Assembly: GCA_040182905.1 (NCBI GenBank)
Contig: JARQWU010000079.1
Span: 1 to 37,257 of the forward strand
Source: Barthelona sp. PAP020
Lineage: Eukaryota > Metamonada: BaSk clade
DNA: 37,257 nt
Reading direction: 5' to 3'
Numbering within the stretch: position 1 is the first letter of the stretch; every line of letters begins with the position of its first letter. The notes below the pieces were generated by a model. It saw only the letters and a list, made by a program, of their open reading frames with translations, ran no database searches and was not told where the DNA came from. This document shows positions 9,052 to 20,000 of the stretch, piece by piece. The position numbers and the translations under genes are program-made.

Positions 9052-12000
9052 ATGGACACATTGCCGATTATAATAACAGCGGTGTTTTATATATCTGCAC
9101 TTGCTAGTTGTTTAATATTGATCAAAACTGAATCTTCATTTCCATTTACAAAACAATTTCACAAAGCCACAAATACTTCTTATATCTGGTCAATATTAAT
9201 GTATGTTTTTGCTGGGATTGCATTTGTGAGTATAATTGCGGATGTAATTCTTTTAAAAGACAATTTTTATACTCTAGTTAGTTCTGTTTTTACTGGTGTT
9301 GTATTATTTTTCTTTGCCATTGGTCTGATTATTTTTTATTTCGAAAAATTTAGAATGGTAAGAGGAGCATTTTTTTTGGTGGTCTCTTTTATTTTTTTGA
9401 TGGGTGTTTTTATTGTTTGGAATTTGATGACAACTTTCAATTTTACTATGACTTATTGTGTATATTCGATCATATTTTTGTTAAGTTATGCGATGTTTTC
9501 ATTTCAGCATGGATCATATATAGATTTAGAAGCGATGGCGATTGATTCTGTTGTAGGGAAAGATAAAGTGAAGCGTATTAACAGGGAATCATCCGTATTA
9601 GTGCAAACTGGGTTTCGTTCATTGTTATTTGGAACTGATATTGCAATTTTAGTCGTTGTGTTTGTTCGTGGTACTTCTACTCAATTTATTGAAGCTTGTA
9701 CTGCTGTATTTACGTGTATGGTTGTTGCTTTTGTTATCATCACCACAAATATGGAGTCTTTGCGCAACAATCCCGTTCGAGGGTTTGTTGTTCTAACGAT
9801 CTTGAGGATTTTGATTGTATTATTTGGCGAAGAATACATGTTAGTTTTATGTACCTTTATTTTATGTCTCTGTGCATTAGCCTTCTTAGTTTATAATATT
9901 CTTACGAGTTATTCTTCTTGGGGAAACCTTAGAAATATCAATGATGGTGTAAAAGCATTGGGATTGGAGCAGAAGTCGTCTTCGATAACTTCTAGAAGAG
10001 AAGAAGTGATGAGTTGGATAGGCTCGAATACCTTTGGTTTTATTTTTTTTGGGATTGTGATAGTTTTTGCTATCATTTCCAGCATTATATTGGAGGCCTT
10101 AGGGTTGTATACAACCCCTAAATATACGTTGTTTGGACAAGAGTTTGATTGTGTTGGATTATCCATAATTTTATTTGTTACCTCGTTATTATTCTCAACT
10201 CAATTACCGGTAATTGTTGTTTTGTTTAATTTTCCACATGAACAACATCAGAATTTCTTGAAAAAGTACCAGAGAAAGACTATGTTCACTTCTGCTTCGA
10301 GTACTGGTTCTAAAAACAAATTATCTGTGCAAACTCCATTGAAGCCAAAGAAATCAATTGGTGCTGAATCAGCTGATTTGAATAAGTCCTCTTTAAACAA
10401 GGAATTGTCAATTCCTGAGCTTCAAAAGATGAATGAAGAAGAAAACTCAGATTATGCTTATGTAGTGACTTACATTAAGAGTTATTTTTTCTATTTTTTT
10501 GTTGGTATTGTTCCTTTAGTTTTGATAGCGTTAATTGGGTTAATATTCATTGGATTCAATTTGTTAGATTTGAGCATTATTTGCTTTCCATTGTTTATTA
10601 CCTCTTTCTTAACAACAGTATATTTGTTGAATCTGCTAGACGGAGAATTAAATATTAAGCAGTTTGAAGTCATGTATACCAATATTTTACCTTTTAAATT
10701 GCTTTCTAGGTTTTGTTACGCTGTCTATTATCCTGGTTTTGTGTTTATCGGAGGGTTAGGCGTTTACATATTTTTTGCTGGTTCAACAAGAACCTATATG
10801 AATTTTGTTTTCATTTCAATATGGTTGATCTTGTATTTTGTTGTCCTTCCATTATTTCAATCTTATAAGATTGGTAAATTCCGACTTCTTTCCATAATTT
10901 TTTTGATTGTTGGTGGATGTGCTTTGTTTGGGATTGGTTATGTCCTTTATTTGATGGTTGATATGAGATTGAAGGATCTTGTCATGAGTATTGGAGTTTG
11001 TATATGGGTAATGATTTGGATGTACATTGGATTGCAGATGTTTGATCAAAATCGTCGTAAATTGGGTATCTTTTTGCTCATATTGGCTATCGGACCTTTA
11101 TTGGGTACTTATGGATATATGGCAGTTAAATCTGTTGATTTCAATCAAATGGGTGGAGGAGGAGATGCGCCTACAAATACAACTATTCCAAGCAACACAA
11201 CAGCTCCAGACAATACAACAGCTCCAGGGAATACGACAATTCCAAGTGGTGATGATACTTCAGGCCAGTTAAGTATGTTGGCTGACTTCACACAAAGTGT
11301 TTTATTGGAATTCTGCGGTATCATCATACTGATAAAAATTGCCAGACAAAGGCGTGAGAAGGTAAATACGAAGAAGTTTTCTGTGAGTTTCTTGGATATA
11401 TTGTTGATATGTGTTGCAATAGGGTTTGCAGTTTTGTACTTTATTAATGATCAGTCACTGGCGAAGGTAATTGTTACGCCTTCTTTCATCATTGTCATTT
11501 ATTATTTGATAATTGGAGTCATTGAATTTCCCATACTGAATTTGTCTAATGAACTTTTTTTCAGAACGCCTACGTTATATCCAGTGTATCGATATTCAGC
11601 TTCTGATCAAAAATATTATTCCGCCAGCCTATCGTTCAGTAAGTTATTTTTACCACCTATTTTTTTAGTGATTATCTGTTTATATGCTTATGTTGAGACA
11701 ATTTATTCCACAATTGTACCATGGCTATTGATATTTGCTGTATCTTGGAATTGTATAATCTTTTTAACTGTATTACGTTTGAATACTAATCAATTTAATG
11801 AGATAAAGTCATTTATTGATGAAGATACATATCGAAATGCAGCAATGTTAGCATCAAGACATATCACCATTGTACCTTTTGAAAAGAATGGAGGAATGGG
11901 AAGTCAAGCATCTTCCCGATTATCTTTACATGAGAAATCAGACATTAACCTTGACCAAAAGATTAAAGAAGGCTTGATTGATACTGAAGATTCAGGAAAC

Positions 12001-14571
12001 TTAACTAAATTACAATTAGTTGAGAAGAATTTGTTAAAATTAAGCGAAGATTTAATTGTTATTTGCGGTAAATCGAAAGATTCTGCTGAAAATCCTCAAA
12101 ACAATGAAAATGTGTATCAAGACACCTTAAAATTCGTTACACCAGACTCCATCAATTTAATACCAGAAGAAGAAGATGATGATTTGTCACAAGTTTCTGA
12201 TATTGATGTTTCAGGAGATGACATAATGGATCTACCCGGTTTTAGTGGAAATGAGATCTTTAGTCGTGAACCTTCACCAGGAACTCAAAGATTTAGTCAA
12301 AGAATGAGTCAAAGAATGAGTCATAGAGGTAATAGTAATAGTGAGAGTGATATTGACACCTTTTTTGGGCATTTTAAAAACATTAGTCGTAAGCAAAAGG
12401 ATGATAAGCAAATACTATTGGAAAGAATCCAAATGATGAATGAAAAAAAGGATAAAATTTTTTCACAAATGTGGGAGTTATTGAGTTTGAGCAGAGAGTT
12501 ACATTTACAGCAATGTAAGTTTGTAGCGTTGTTTTTTAATAATTTGCTCGACTTAACTCGTCAAAGAAGACAAGATGAAAATGCGAAGATTGCTAAGTTC
12601 TGTAGAAGTATTGGTCGTGAGTTTTCAACGGATATGACATTGAAAGAGCGTGAAGAGTTGTTGGTTGAATATAAAGAATGGGAAGAGTTAATGGAACAAA
12701 AGGCTATTGAGGCTGAAACTTTAAGGATTCAAACTGAAATGGAATTAGAAATTAAGAAAAAACAGGCGATTGATAACATCCAGAAACAGAAGCAAAGAGC
12801 TGAACGCTATAGCAATGAGAGCATTGAAGATTTACTTGATAATATTTGCATGCATGCTGAAAAAGAAGAAGAGTTATCACATGAAGATAGAGAAGTTCGG
12901 AAAAAAAGGCATAAACGTATCAGTGCATTGAAGAAACAATTACAGAGTAATAATAAGAAACTTCAGCAATTGAATAAACGTTTATTCCAGTATGATAAGT
13001 ATCTTGTTGAATATCCTTATGAAGCAGTTTCTTCTTTCCATCTTCAACATATGACTTTTGAAGACAAGATTGAAAAGTTGAAAGTGAAGATGATTGAAAT
13101 GACGCATGAACTCCCTAATTCACCTGATTCTGATTTGTCAAAGATACATCGTCAATTAAAGAAAATAGATGAAAAATTAGACTCTTATAAGAATCAATTG
13201 GGCAAATTAAGAAATTCCTTTAAACAGCAAGCAAAGAGACCTTCTTCAAAGATGTCTCAAGCTGAAATTGAAGGAAACGTAACTTACTATCGTCAATTAC
13301 GCAAATTGAAACAAGAAAACAGAATTTTTGAGGACAAAGAGTTCACCAATGAGGATGCTTTTGGAATGTTAAAGATGGAATTCCCCAATGTTGAATGGAA
13401 ACATGTTACTGATCCAGTATTATATCAAGAAAATTCTATTGAATCAATCGTTCATGGTTTAATTCAAGATGAGTGGTTATTAGATGCTATTTCTGTATTG
13501 ATGGATGATGATCATGCCTACAAATGTATTGTTAAATATGATTTGGATGTTTCCATCTTTTTGGTCCAGTTAAAGTTTGATTCTCAGAATGTGTATATTG
13601 TGGTTGATGGTTGTTTGCCATTTTATCAAAATAACCATCTTTTAACCCACAGTATTCATCCAAAGGATATTTGGATACCTATTATTGAAAAGGCTGTTGC
13701 TAAATTGTATGGTTCTTTTGATGCTATTGCGAATAATTTTACCATTAACGAAGGTGTTTCTTTATTGAGTAGTGGTTTTTCAAAGCCGATGGAGATTGCT
13801 CAACACAAGTTCTTCTGGAACTCTTTGCAACAAAGAGTTGGAAAATGCGAATATACTTTTTTCTGTTCTTCCAAAGTAATTTCAAATGTTGGAGAGTTGA
13901 ATGATGGTCTCATACAAGGAGGGTCTTTTGTTATTCTTGATACATATGAAGTTTTGAATGAGGGTAAGTTGGTTAAGTTGTTAAAGATGAAACATGTGCA
14001 TGAGAGTTGTGTTTGGACTGGAGAATGGAGCAATTATTCGATGATCTGGAATAGAAGGTTGAAAAAACAGGTTGATTTTGAGTCATGTAGAAACTTCGAG
14101 TTTTTTATTGCTTTTTCAGATTTTCAACGAGAATTTATCAACTTGTTTCAACACATTCATGTGGAACATATGTACAGTGCTTTTGCAAATGGTAAATGGG
14201 AAGGAGAGAAGTGTCAAACAATCAGCTCGGATAAAATTTGGAAAGCTCCTCAATTTGAGATCGAGTTTGTTCAACCACCAGATGTTGTTTATTTAACGGT
14301 GATGATCTATTCCAAAATTCCAAGAGAAATTGCTCCATGTTTCATATATCATAGTAATCCTGGGTTGGTAAAAAATTCTTTTGAGTTTGAAGTTGTTCAA
14401 CCACCAGAATTGGAATACGGTAGTCAAATTGTAGTTCAAATTCCGATTTTAGGAGCAAATGATCAAAGTATTACTTTGATACCATTGCTTTCAAACGAAA
14501 ATGCAGAAGGGTCATTTTCAATAGCCGCCTTCAATGCAGAATGTCCCATTATTGTCAATGCGTTGAATTGA
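9052..14571 (+). CDS. multi-pass membrane protein with inactive calpain module (DEK1-like)
   Basis: The product has 1839 residues. From 5 to about 910 I count roughly 23 hydrophobic membrane segments, interrupted by a hydrophilic loop (about 391-470) and by a loop with four NTT sequons (709-732). A charged linker with coiled coil runs to about 1435. Residues about 1440-1705 align with the calpain CysPC protease core, and about 1707-1839 with the calpain C2L domain (KWEGE, then KAPQFEIEF). This order matches plant DEFECTIVE KERNEL1, a plasma-membrane calpain that controls cell positioning and growth; transmembrane calpains also occur in protists. The catalytic triad is lost: Cys becomes Glu1474 (HGLIQDEWLL), His becomes Gly1624 (GLIQGGSFVI) and Asn becomes His1648 (KLLKMKHVHES). 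The surrounding fold residues are kept, so the domain probably folds but does not cleave. The start ATG is clear. Confidence 0.85.
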   Translation: MDTLPIIITAVFYISALASCLILIKTESSFPFTKQFHKATNTSYIWSILMYVFAGIAFVSIIADVILLKDNFYTLVSSVFTGVVLFFFAIGLIIFYFEKFRMVRGAFFLVVSFIFLMGVFIVWNLMTTFNFTMTYCVYSIIFLLSYAMFSFQHGSYIDLEAMAIDSVVGKDKVKRINRESSVLVQTGFRSLLFGTDIAILVVVFVRGTSTQFIEACTAVFTCMVVAFVIITTNMESLRNNPVRGFVVLTILRILIVLFGEEYMLVLCTFILCLCALAFLVYNILTSYSSWGNLRNINDGVKALGLEQKSSSITSRREEVMSWIGSNTFGFIFFGIVIVFAIISSIILEALGLYTTPKYTLFGQEFDCVGLSIILFVTSLLFSTQLPVIVVLFNFPHEQHQNFLKKYQRKTMFTSASSTGSKNKLSVQTPLKPKKSIGAESADLNKSSLNKELSIPELQKMNEEENSDYAYVVTYIKSYFFYFFVGIVPLVLIALIGLIFIGFNLLDLSIICFPLFITSFLTTVYLLNLLDGELNIKQFEVMYTNILPFKLLSRFCYAVYYPGFVFIGGLGVYIFFAGSTRTYMNFVFISIWLILYFVVLPLFQSYKIGKFRLLSIIFLIVGGCALFGIGYVLYLMVDMRLKDLVMSIGVCIWVMIWMYIGLQMFDQNRRKLGIFLLILAIGPLLGTYGYMAVKSVDFNQMGGGGDAPTNTTIPSNTTAPDNTTAPGNTTIPSGDDTSGQLSMLADFTQSVLLEFCGIIILIKIARQRREKVNTKKFSVSFLDILLICVAIGFAVLYFINDQSLAKVIVTPSFIIVIYYLIIGVIEFPILNLSNELFFRTPTLYPVYRYSASDQKYYSASLSFSKLFLPPIFLVIICLYAYVETIYSTIVPWLLIFAVSWNCIIFLTVLRLNTNQFNEIKSFIDEDTYRNAAMLASRHITIVPFEKNGGMGSQASSRLSLHEKSDINLDQKIKEGLIDTEDSGNLTKLQLVEKNLLKLSEDLIVICGKSKDSAENPQNNENVYQDTLKFVTPDSINLIPEEEDDDLSQVSDIDVSGDDIMDLPGFSGNEIFSREPSPGTQRFSQRMSQRMSHRGNSNSESDIDTFFGHFKNISRKQKDDKQILLERIQMMNEKKDKIFSQMWELLSLSRELHLQQCKFVALFFNNLLDLTRQRRQDENAKIAKFCRSIGREFSTDMTLKEREELLVEYKEWEELMEQKAIEAETLRIQTEMELEIKKKQAIDNIQKQKQRAERYSNESIEDLLDNICMHAEKEEELSHEDREVRKKRHKRISALKKQLQSNNKKLQQLNKRLFQYDKYLVEYPYEAVSSFHLQHMTFEDKIEKLKVKMIEMTHELPNSPDSDLSKIHRQLKKIDEKLDSYKNQLGKLRNSFKQQAKRPSSKMSQAEIEGNVTYYRQLRKLKQENRIFEDKEFTNEDAFGMLKMEFPNVEWKHVTDPVLYQENSIESIVHGLIQDEWLLDAISVLMDDDHAYKCIVKYDLDVSIFLVQLKFDSQNVYIVVDGCLPFYQNNHLLTHSIHPKDIWIPIIEKAVAKLYGSFDAIANNFTINEGVSLLSSGFSKPMEIAQHKFFWNSLQQRVGKCEYTFFCSSKVISNVGELNDGLIQGGSFVILDTYEVLNEGKLVKLLKMKHVHESCVWTGEWSNYSMIWNRRLKKQVDFESCRNFEFFIAFSDFQREFINLFQHIHVEHMYSAFANGKWEGEKCQTISSDKIWKAPQFEIEFVQPPDVVYLTVMIYSKIPREIAPCFIYHSNPGLVKNSFEFEVVQPPELEYGSQIVVQIPILGANDQSITLIPLLSNENAEGSFSIAAFNAECPIIVNALN
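11176..11247 (+). repeat. four 18-bp repeats encoding NTT(I/A)P(S/D/G)
   Basis: Four contiguous 18-bp units at 11176, 11194, 11212 and 11230 encode six residues each, residues 709-732 of the membrane calpain-like protein. Each unit carries an N-T-T N-glycosylation sequon. This suggests that the loop between membrane segments 18 and 19 faces the lumen or outside. The units differ at several bases, so the expansion is not recent. Confidence 0.9.
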
Positions 14572-14721
14572 ATCACAATTAATTTTTGAATATTTTAAAG
14601 GCTGTTTTTTCGAAACAACCATGTATATGACCACATATTCATGTGATATAAAGATTGGTCAAAAATAAAAGCATAAATATTTATTTATTTGTTTTTTATC
14701 ATTATTATATAAAAACTGTTA

Positions 14722-15186
14722 TTACAATATTCTCTGAACACCACTAGAAATACCACGCTTGAATAACCATTGTCCACCAGGAATGAAACTTAAAATAAAC
14801 CAGACAACAGCAGCCAATTCAAGGAGAATTGCAAAAAACGTTAATAAGGCAGATTTCCAAACGAACGAACATATGAAACATAATATGATTGAACCAACTA
14901 ATAATAAGGTTGAAATTAAACTACGAGGTTGGAAAATAATTTTAATACATCTCCAAGGTCCAATCAACATGGCAATAGCCACAAGAACACATATATTACC
15001 AAAAGTAAATGGAATAGCAAATGCTCCTGGTTTTATTGCAATGGCAGAAATTGTAAAGGTTGATAAAAACATACTTAAAAATCCAAGTACAATAGCACCA
15101 ATGCAAATATAAAATCTTGTTGATTTTTTTAAAGACAACATATCATCTAAATTGGATACTGTGTCATCATCCCAAAAGAATCCCAT
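14722..15186 (-). CDS. SFT2-family vesicle transport protein
   Basis: The 154-residue product starts at the ATG at 15184-15186 (MGFFWDDDTVSN); two preceding open codons lack an ATG. After a 20-residue acidic cytosolic head come four membrane helices: about 23-47, 55-75 (including the family-typical FTFGNICVLVAIAMLIGP), 87-105 and 110-135. The short conserved tail is FILSFIPGGQWLF. The pattern GP, then RCIKIIFQPR, then the SFIPGG end is diagnostic of Sft2/SFT2D proteins. These act with Got1 in vesicle fusion at the Golgi and in traffic from endosomes to the Golgi. Its length (150-215 is usual) is complete. It is convergent with the calpain-like gene (150-bp gap) and divergent from the gene at 15419. 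Confidence 0.9.
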   Translation of the reverse strand: MGFFWDDDTVSNLDDMLSLKKSTRFYICIGAIVLGFLSMFLSTFTISAIAIKPGAFAIPFTFGNICVLVAIAMLIGPWRCIKIIFQPRSLISTLLLVGSIILCFICSFVWKSALLTFFAILLELAAVVWFILSFIPGGQWLFKRGISSGVQRIL

Positions 15187-15418
15187 TTTCAAAAAAAATT
15201 AAAGAAAAAAACGATTGATGATAAATGATTAATTTATACTTTTTATTTTTTAAAAGGAAGGAACATAAAAATTTATAAAATTTAATATGTAAAAAATGCA
15301 AGAAGGAAGAAAATGGAAAAAAAAATGAGAAAAGGAAAAAAAGTATTATTTTTAGACTGGTTAGGTTAATAATCTATATTTATAATATAATATATTTTTC
15401 ATATATATATGATAAGTG
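15187..15418. promoter_or_regulatory. divergent promoter region
   Basis: The 232 bp between divergent start codons are extremely AT-rich, with A-runs near 15188-15210, purine-rich sequence at 15300-15345 and TATA-like repeats (TATAATATAATATAT) just before the plus-strand ATG. No specific binding site is recognised. Confidence 0.45.
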
Positions 15419-16810
15419 ATGGGATGTTCTAAATCAAAACCAGACGATGTATACATAGAAAAAGCATTGAGTATTGAATCATATTTTTCAAAAAAATTTT
15501 TAGATGAAGTGTTTCTGTTGGAATATTTGACTAAATTATTTTTATATCATGAGGCAATAGATATTAACAATTTCAATGAATATAGTGAATTTTCTGTTGA
15601 AGTTTTATTTGAATGTAAACCTTCTGTCTTGTCACTGAAATTGTTTTGTAATTTATTTTTTCCCAAATTGGAGATGGCTATTCCCAAAGATTTTTGTTTT
15701 TCTCCAAATGATCCTGATTTCTTGAAATTAATTGAGTATCAAAAGGCAGGAAGGATGATTTATCCACTACTCAATAATTTACATTGTTCTCAACTATTTG
15801 GTGATACTTATGTTGGAACAGTTGAAATTTTGAATGAGATGAATTGCAAATACTTTTGGTTGAGTTCTAGAACTTCAAATAAAGCATTTTCTTCGTTTAA
15901 TGAAATTGAAAATTGCGTTTTTACCAATAGTATTTTGAAACCTTCCATGTATGAGCATTTAAAGTTTATTAGAATCGAATTGTTTGCTGAAGAAGAAGAA
16001 GGTTGGGAAGTCATTCCAGATACTTTTGATTCCTTTTTAATTGTACAATTGACTGTTGATAATGAACCTTCGACTCTATTAATGGATAAATTGATATCAA
16101 ATTCAAGTCGAATTCTCTATTTAGAGATCGACTCCACGTTTTCGTTGAAGTCCTTACCTCGAGCTGTGTTATCGATGGTATCCACTGTTTCCTGTTCAGC
16201 ATCTGCTTTGGATTGTGATTCTGCCCACCTTGAATCGTTGGAAATTTTGTCGATATCAAGACCTATTGAATTAAAGTTCTTAAGAAGGGCATTAAATCTA
16301 CGCTGTTTAAAATTATTGGAAATTCATGATACTAGCGTTTTAAATGAGTTGTCATTGTGTGATATTTCAATACTTTTACTTGAGACAGATCAAAAATTGA
16401 ATTGTGCTGAACCAATAAACCTCCCAAATTTGACGTTGTTACAATTGAATATTCCTGTTTTGTATTTAGAATCATACATTTTAGCATTTACAGAGGTAAT
16501 TCCTCAAATTTCTTTGAAGTATGACACAAAGGATGAAGAGTTAGTCTCAAGTATATTCACAAATTTGGTGGAGAAACATCAGCATTTAAAGAATTCATTA
16601 TTTGCCATTACCTCTCATGTTTCTGTTACAGTTCCCAGCAGTTTAGGACAATTTTTAATGTATCTACCATCAGCTAAAAATTGCTTTTTGACTTTAGACA
16701 AATTAGGGCCATTTGATGATGAAATCATTTTGGATTCATGGAAAAAGAATGGTTTCTCAGGTATATTTGCGGTAGGTTCAGGTAATAACACTGAATATAG
16801 GGTAATTTAG
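15419..16810 (+). CDS. N-myristoylated leucine-rich protein, function unknown
   Basis: The 463-residue product starts at the ATG at 15419; a GTG codon before it is ignored. The N-terminus MGCSKSKPDD fits the N-myristoyltransferase signal (Gly2, Ser6), with Cys3 placed for palmitoylation, so anchoring to the cytosolic face of the plasma membrane or endomembranes is predicted. The rest is soluble and leucine-rich. Between about 190 and 370 there are irregular LxxLxI/LxxLxL segments such as SRILYLEIDS, LESLEILSI and LKLLEIHD, which look like a degenerate leucine-rich-repeat array of the F-box/RNI kind. I recognise no F-box or kinase domain. A membrane-tethered adaptor is a guess. It is convergent with the spastizin-like gene across 256 bp of A/T runs. 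Confidence 0.75.
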   Translation: MGCSKSKPDDVYIEKALSIESYFSKKFLDEVFLLEYLTKLFLYHEAIDINNFNEYSEFSVEVLFECKPSVLSLKLFCNLFFPKLEMAIPKDFCFSPNDPDFLKLIEYQKAGRMIYPLLNNLHCSQLFGDTYVGTVEILNEMNCKYFWLSSRTSNKAFSSFNEIENCVFTNSILKPSMYEHLKFIRIELFAEEEEGWEVIPDTFDSFLIVQLTVDNEPSTLLMDKLISNSSRILYLEIDSTFSLKSLPRAVLSMVSTVSCSASALDCDSAHLESLEILSISRPIELKFLRRALNLRCLKLLEIHDTSVLNELSLCDISILLLETDQKLNCAEPINLPNLTLLQLNIPVLYLESYILAFTEVIPQISLKYDTKDEELVSSIFTNLVEKHQHLKNSLFAITSHVSVTVPSSLGQFLMYLPSAKNCFLTLDKLGPFDDEIILDSWKKNGFSGIFAVGSGNNTEYRVI

Positions 16811-17066
16811 AAGATTGAAAGAATCGTAAATTTGAAAAAAAACCTTATCGAATTTTGTAAAAAAAAGTTTTTTTTTTGTTTTTGTTTTTTGTTTTCATCT
16901 TTAAAATGAGGGAAAAAACTTAACACAATAAGTTGATTAACAAAAAGAATTCATTTGTAAAAAAAAAAAAAGAATTTCTCGATTTTTAATCTGAATGATT
17001 TCCCTGCATTATCCTCAATAAATAAAAAAGAAAATTTACAAATAAAGTTTATTAAATTTGACATAT

Positions 17067-20000
17067 TTAAAAACGATTGACGATGATACTCTTACATTTG
17101 TCCACTATGTCTTGTTCACCATTTCTTTGAGCAATTCTTAAAATATCTTGTAAATCACCAAAACTTTGAGCAATACTGGCTTCTTCCAACGCCAAATCAT
17201 ATAATTTGACATCTAATAAGATGTTAACTCTTTGACTTGAATGGGGAATATGTGTGACTGTATTTTTGATTTGACCCAACAATTCGGCCTTTCTGCTTTT
17301 GGTAACATCAATATCATTAAAGGCAACGGCTAATTTATGTACAAAACTGATCAATATTTCGGTTCTATCTGTTGGTGTTAAACAAGAATCAATCATGAAA
17401 AACATGGTCTCCATCAAATTAAAAAAACTGTTATCAACAATAAACAAAACGATAATTGTAAAGGCCTGCAATAGAGTTTGAGATTTAGATTCGATTAGGG
17501 AGATATTATCAAATGATTCTGACTGAATGTTCATTAAAAGATCGATGCTACGATTGATCAACAGATACACAATTAGAAGTAAATAATCAAAATCATCCAA
17601 TAAAAATATGTTTGGGATTCGCTTCGTGCTGGGGGGAAAGAAGCTTAACAACTGAATAACTCCTTGTTTACCCAACAATTTCCACACTTCTTGAATGATT
17701 CTTTCTGATTCCTTTTGTAATCTGAACAAGCGCTTCAACATTCCTACCTTAATAGAACTCGATTCATGTTGCCTATCCATATGGGACAAATGAATACCTA
17801 TTCTCATCAATAACTCATTGCGATATTGCATATCTGCTGGTGTATCACCAGTGATTGTTGAATGTTCAAGAATACAGCATTCTGCGCAAGCTAATGCGGC
17901 GTTAGAAGGCCAATAAAAGAATAATAACATATTAGCTTCAACATAAAACTTTTCTAAGACTAAAAAATTCAATAGCCCATTTGAAATTTGTATTGTGTGT
18001 TCCATTGTTGTAGGCAAACGACTAATCAACTCCACAATACAAGGTAAACCATGCTCAAATAATGGAACAGCCAGTAAATTAATGACAGGAATGTCAATCA
18101 AACTATCTTTATCTTTTTCTTGATATATTGATAAGGGTTGTGTTGAAACAAGCATTTTATGTGGTGTATAAGGCTGAGTCAAGGTTTTACCATACTTCAT
18201 AAGTATTTGAATCAATTCATTCATAGCCTGAGGGCCTTTTTTTGCTAGACAATAAACTGTGAACCAACTTATGCATTCAAAAGATTTTGACTTTTGGAAT
18301 ATGTGTTGTCTTGCGTATTTCTCACTCAAAATAGCATCATATTCAGATTCAATTAAAGAACCTGCAGGAAACTCTTCAGATAAACTTACATCATTCAAAG
18401 CAGAAGAAATACCTAATGGCATTGATTTCATAATGTCTGAGGAATAATTTTGAGAAATGTCCAAATGTGACATACTTTGATGCATTGATATTGTCTTTGT
18501 TAAAGCAAGGTTCAAACCCAAATGTTGAGCGATTTCAAAAATGGTTTTTTCTTGCCAATTAACTTTAAACATCCTTGCAGGTAACGTAATTAAATGATTA
18601 TAAAGCCTAATTGCGAAATCCCAATGATAATGACGTTCTTGAGGTTCTGATAAGGTTTCGAGACATTTCCACAAGTCAATCAAAGATTGACTTGTCAAAG
18701 ACTCAGCGATTTCAACTGATTCTGGTTTTGATTCATCAGTATCAATCTCTACATACCTATTTTTGGGTATTTCATGATCCTTTTTAATTAATGTATCAGT
18801 ACAAACACCTAGAGACGATATAACAATTTGAAACAATGCATTAGCCCTAGGTAAAGAGCCTAAATTATCACTGAAAAAATCGCATAACGTTAGACTCAGT
18901 CGCCATTCACCTAACATTAATAACTGGTCAATGATACGATAAACATCTTTAGTATTTCTCAATGGTAACGGTTTAGTGTGTCCTTGAGCACAAATCCTGA
19001 TCAATAATTTCAGAAAATCGATCAAACGATTCTCAATAATTGGTATAACAATAACAAAATCGCAAAATTCCTCCACATCTGCAGGAACATGTCTAGTAGA
19101 TTTTAAAAGCGTTGCTAACGTTAACAAACGTATCAGAGATAAGGACTGTTCATATATACTTAACATTTCCAAACCATCTTCACTCAAACCAATGGCTATT
19201 GCTACTTTTATAGCATGACCCCAATATTTAGCTGGTAATAGACTAACTATTGATAAAAATAACCCCATATCAGCATAACCGGGATAAGTAAATTGAATTC
19301 GATTCAGTTCATCAACAGATAATTCCCCAGTTAACAAGGGTTGCAAGGGTTGTTTTGTTTCTAGTTTTTGTGACGCGGTATAAATCTTTTGAGATATTGG
19401 AGATTCGAATCTCTTTCCTGTTCTTGGATCAACAAAACGCTTTGCCAGAGGAGTAGCATTGCTAAAAACAGATAAAGGCGTTCTGGGAGTATAAACCCTT
19501 TTTGATTGGTTCAAGCCATCAAAATTTGACTTGCTTGCTGGTGTATAAGGTGTACGAGATGTTGGAACATGATTATATCCAATTTCAACTTGAGATGGTG
19601 TAGTCAAAACATCATCAGTCTTGTTTTCATCTTGATTAGCTTCTTCTTCAGCAATCAATTCCTTTAGACTTTTGTCATATCGGTTCAAGTTATCAAACTG
19701 TAAAGCCTTTAAACTATAAACTAATATTGTCTTATAAAGGATCTTCTGATGCAAGAAAGAGCGTATATCAGATTTAACATGTACTTTAGAAGTTTTCACA
19801 ATTTCTTCCGACAAATCAAATTCGAAAATCTCACCAGGGGATCGACTTTTCATCAACTCTAGAATTCTCGATACTTCTCCAATCTTTCTGCTCATGATCA
19901 GATGTTCAAAGATTGTTGAAGGTTTTGTAATATTTTGGTCATAAATGCTTCTTAAACTTTTTGGCAAACAGAGCAAAATTTTGACTCCATCAAAAGTAGC

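Noticed and set aside
19381-19640. search for a FYVE zinc finger in the spastizin-like protein
   Set aside because: No R(K)HHCRxCG pattern and no paired CxxC set is present in this region or elsewhere in the protein.
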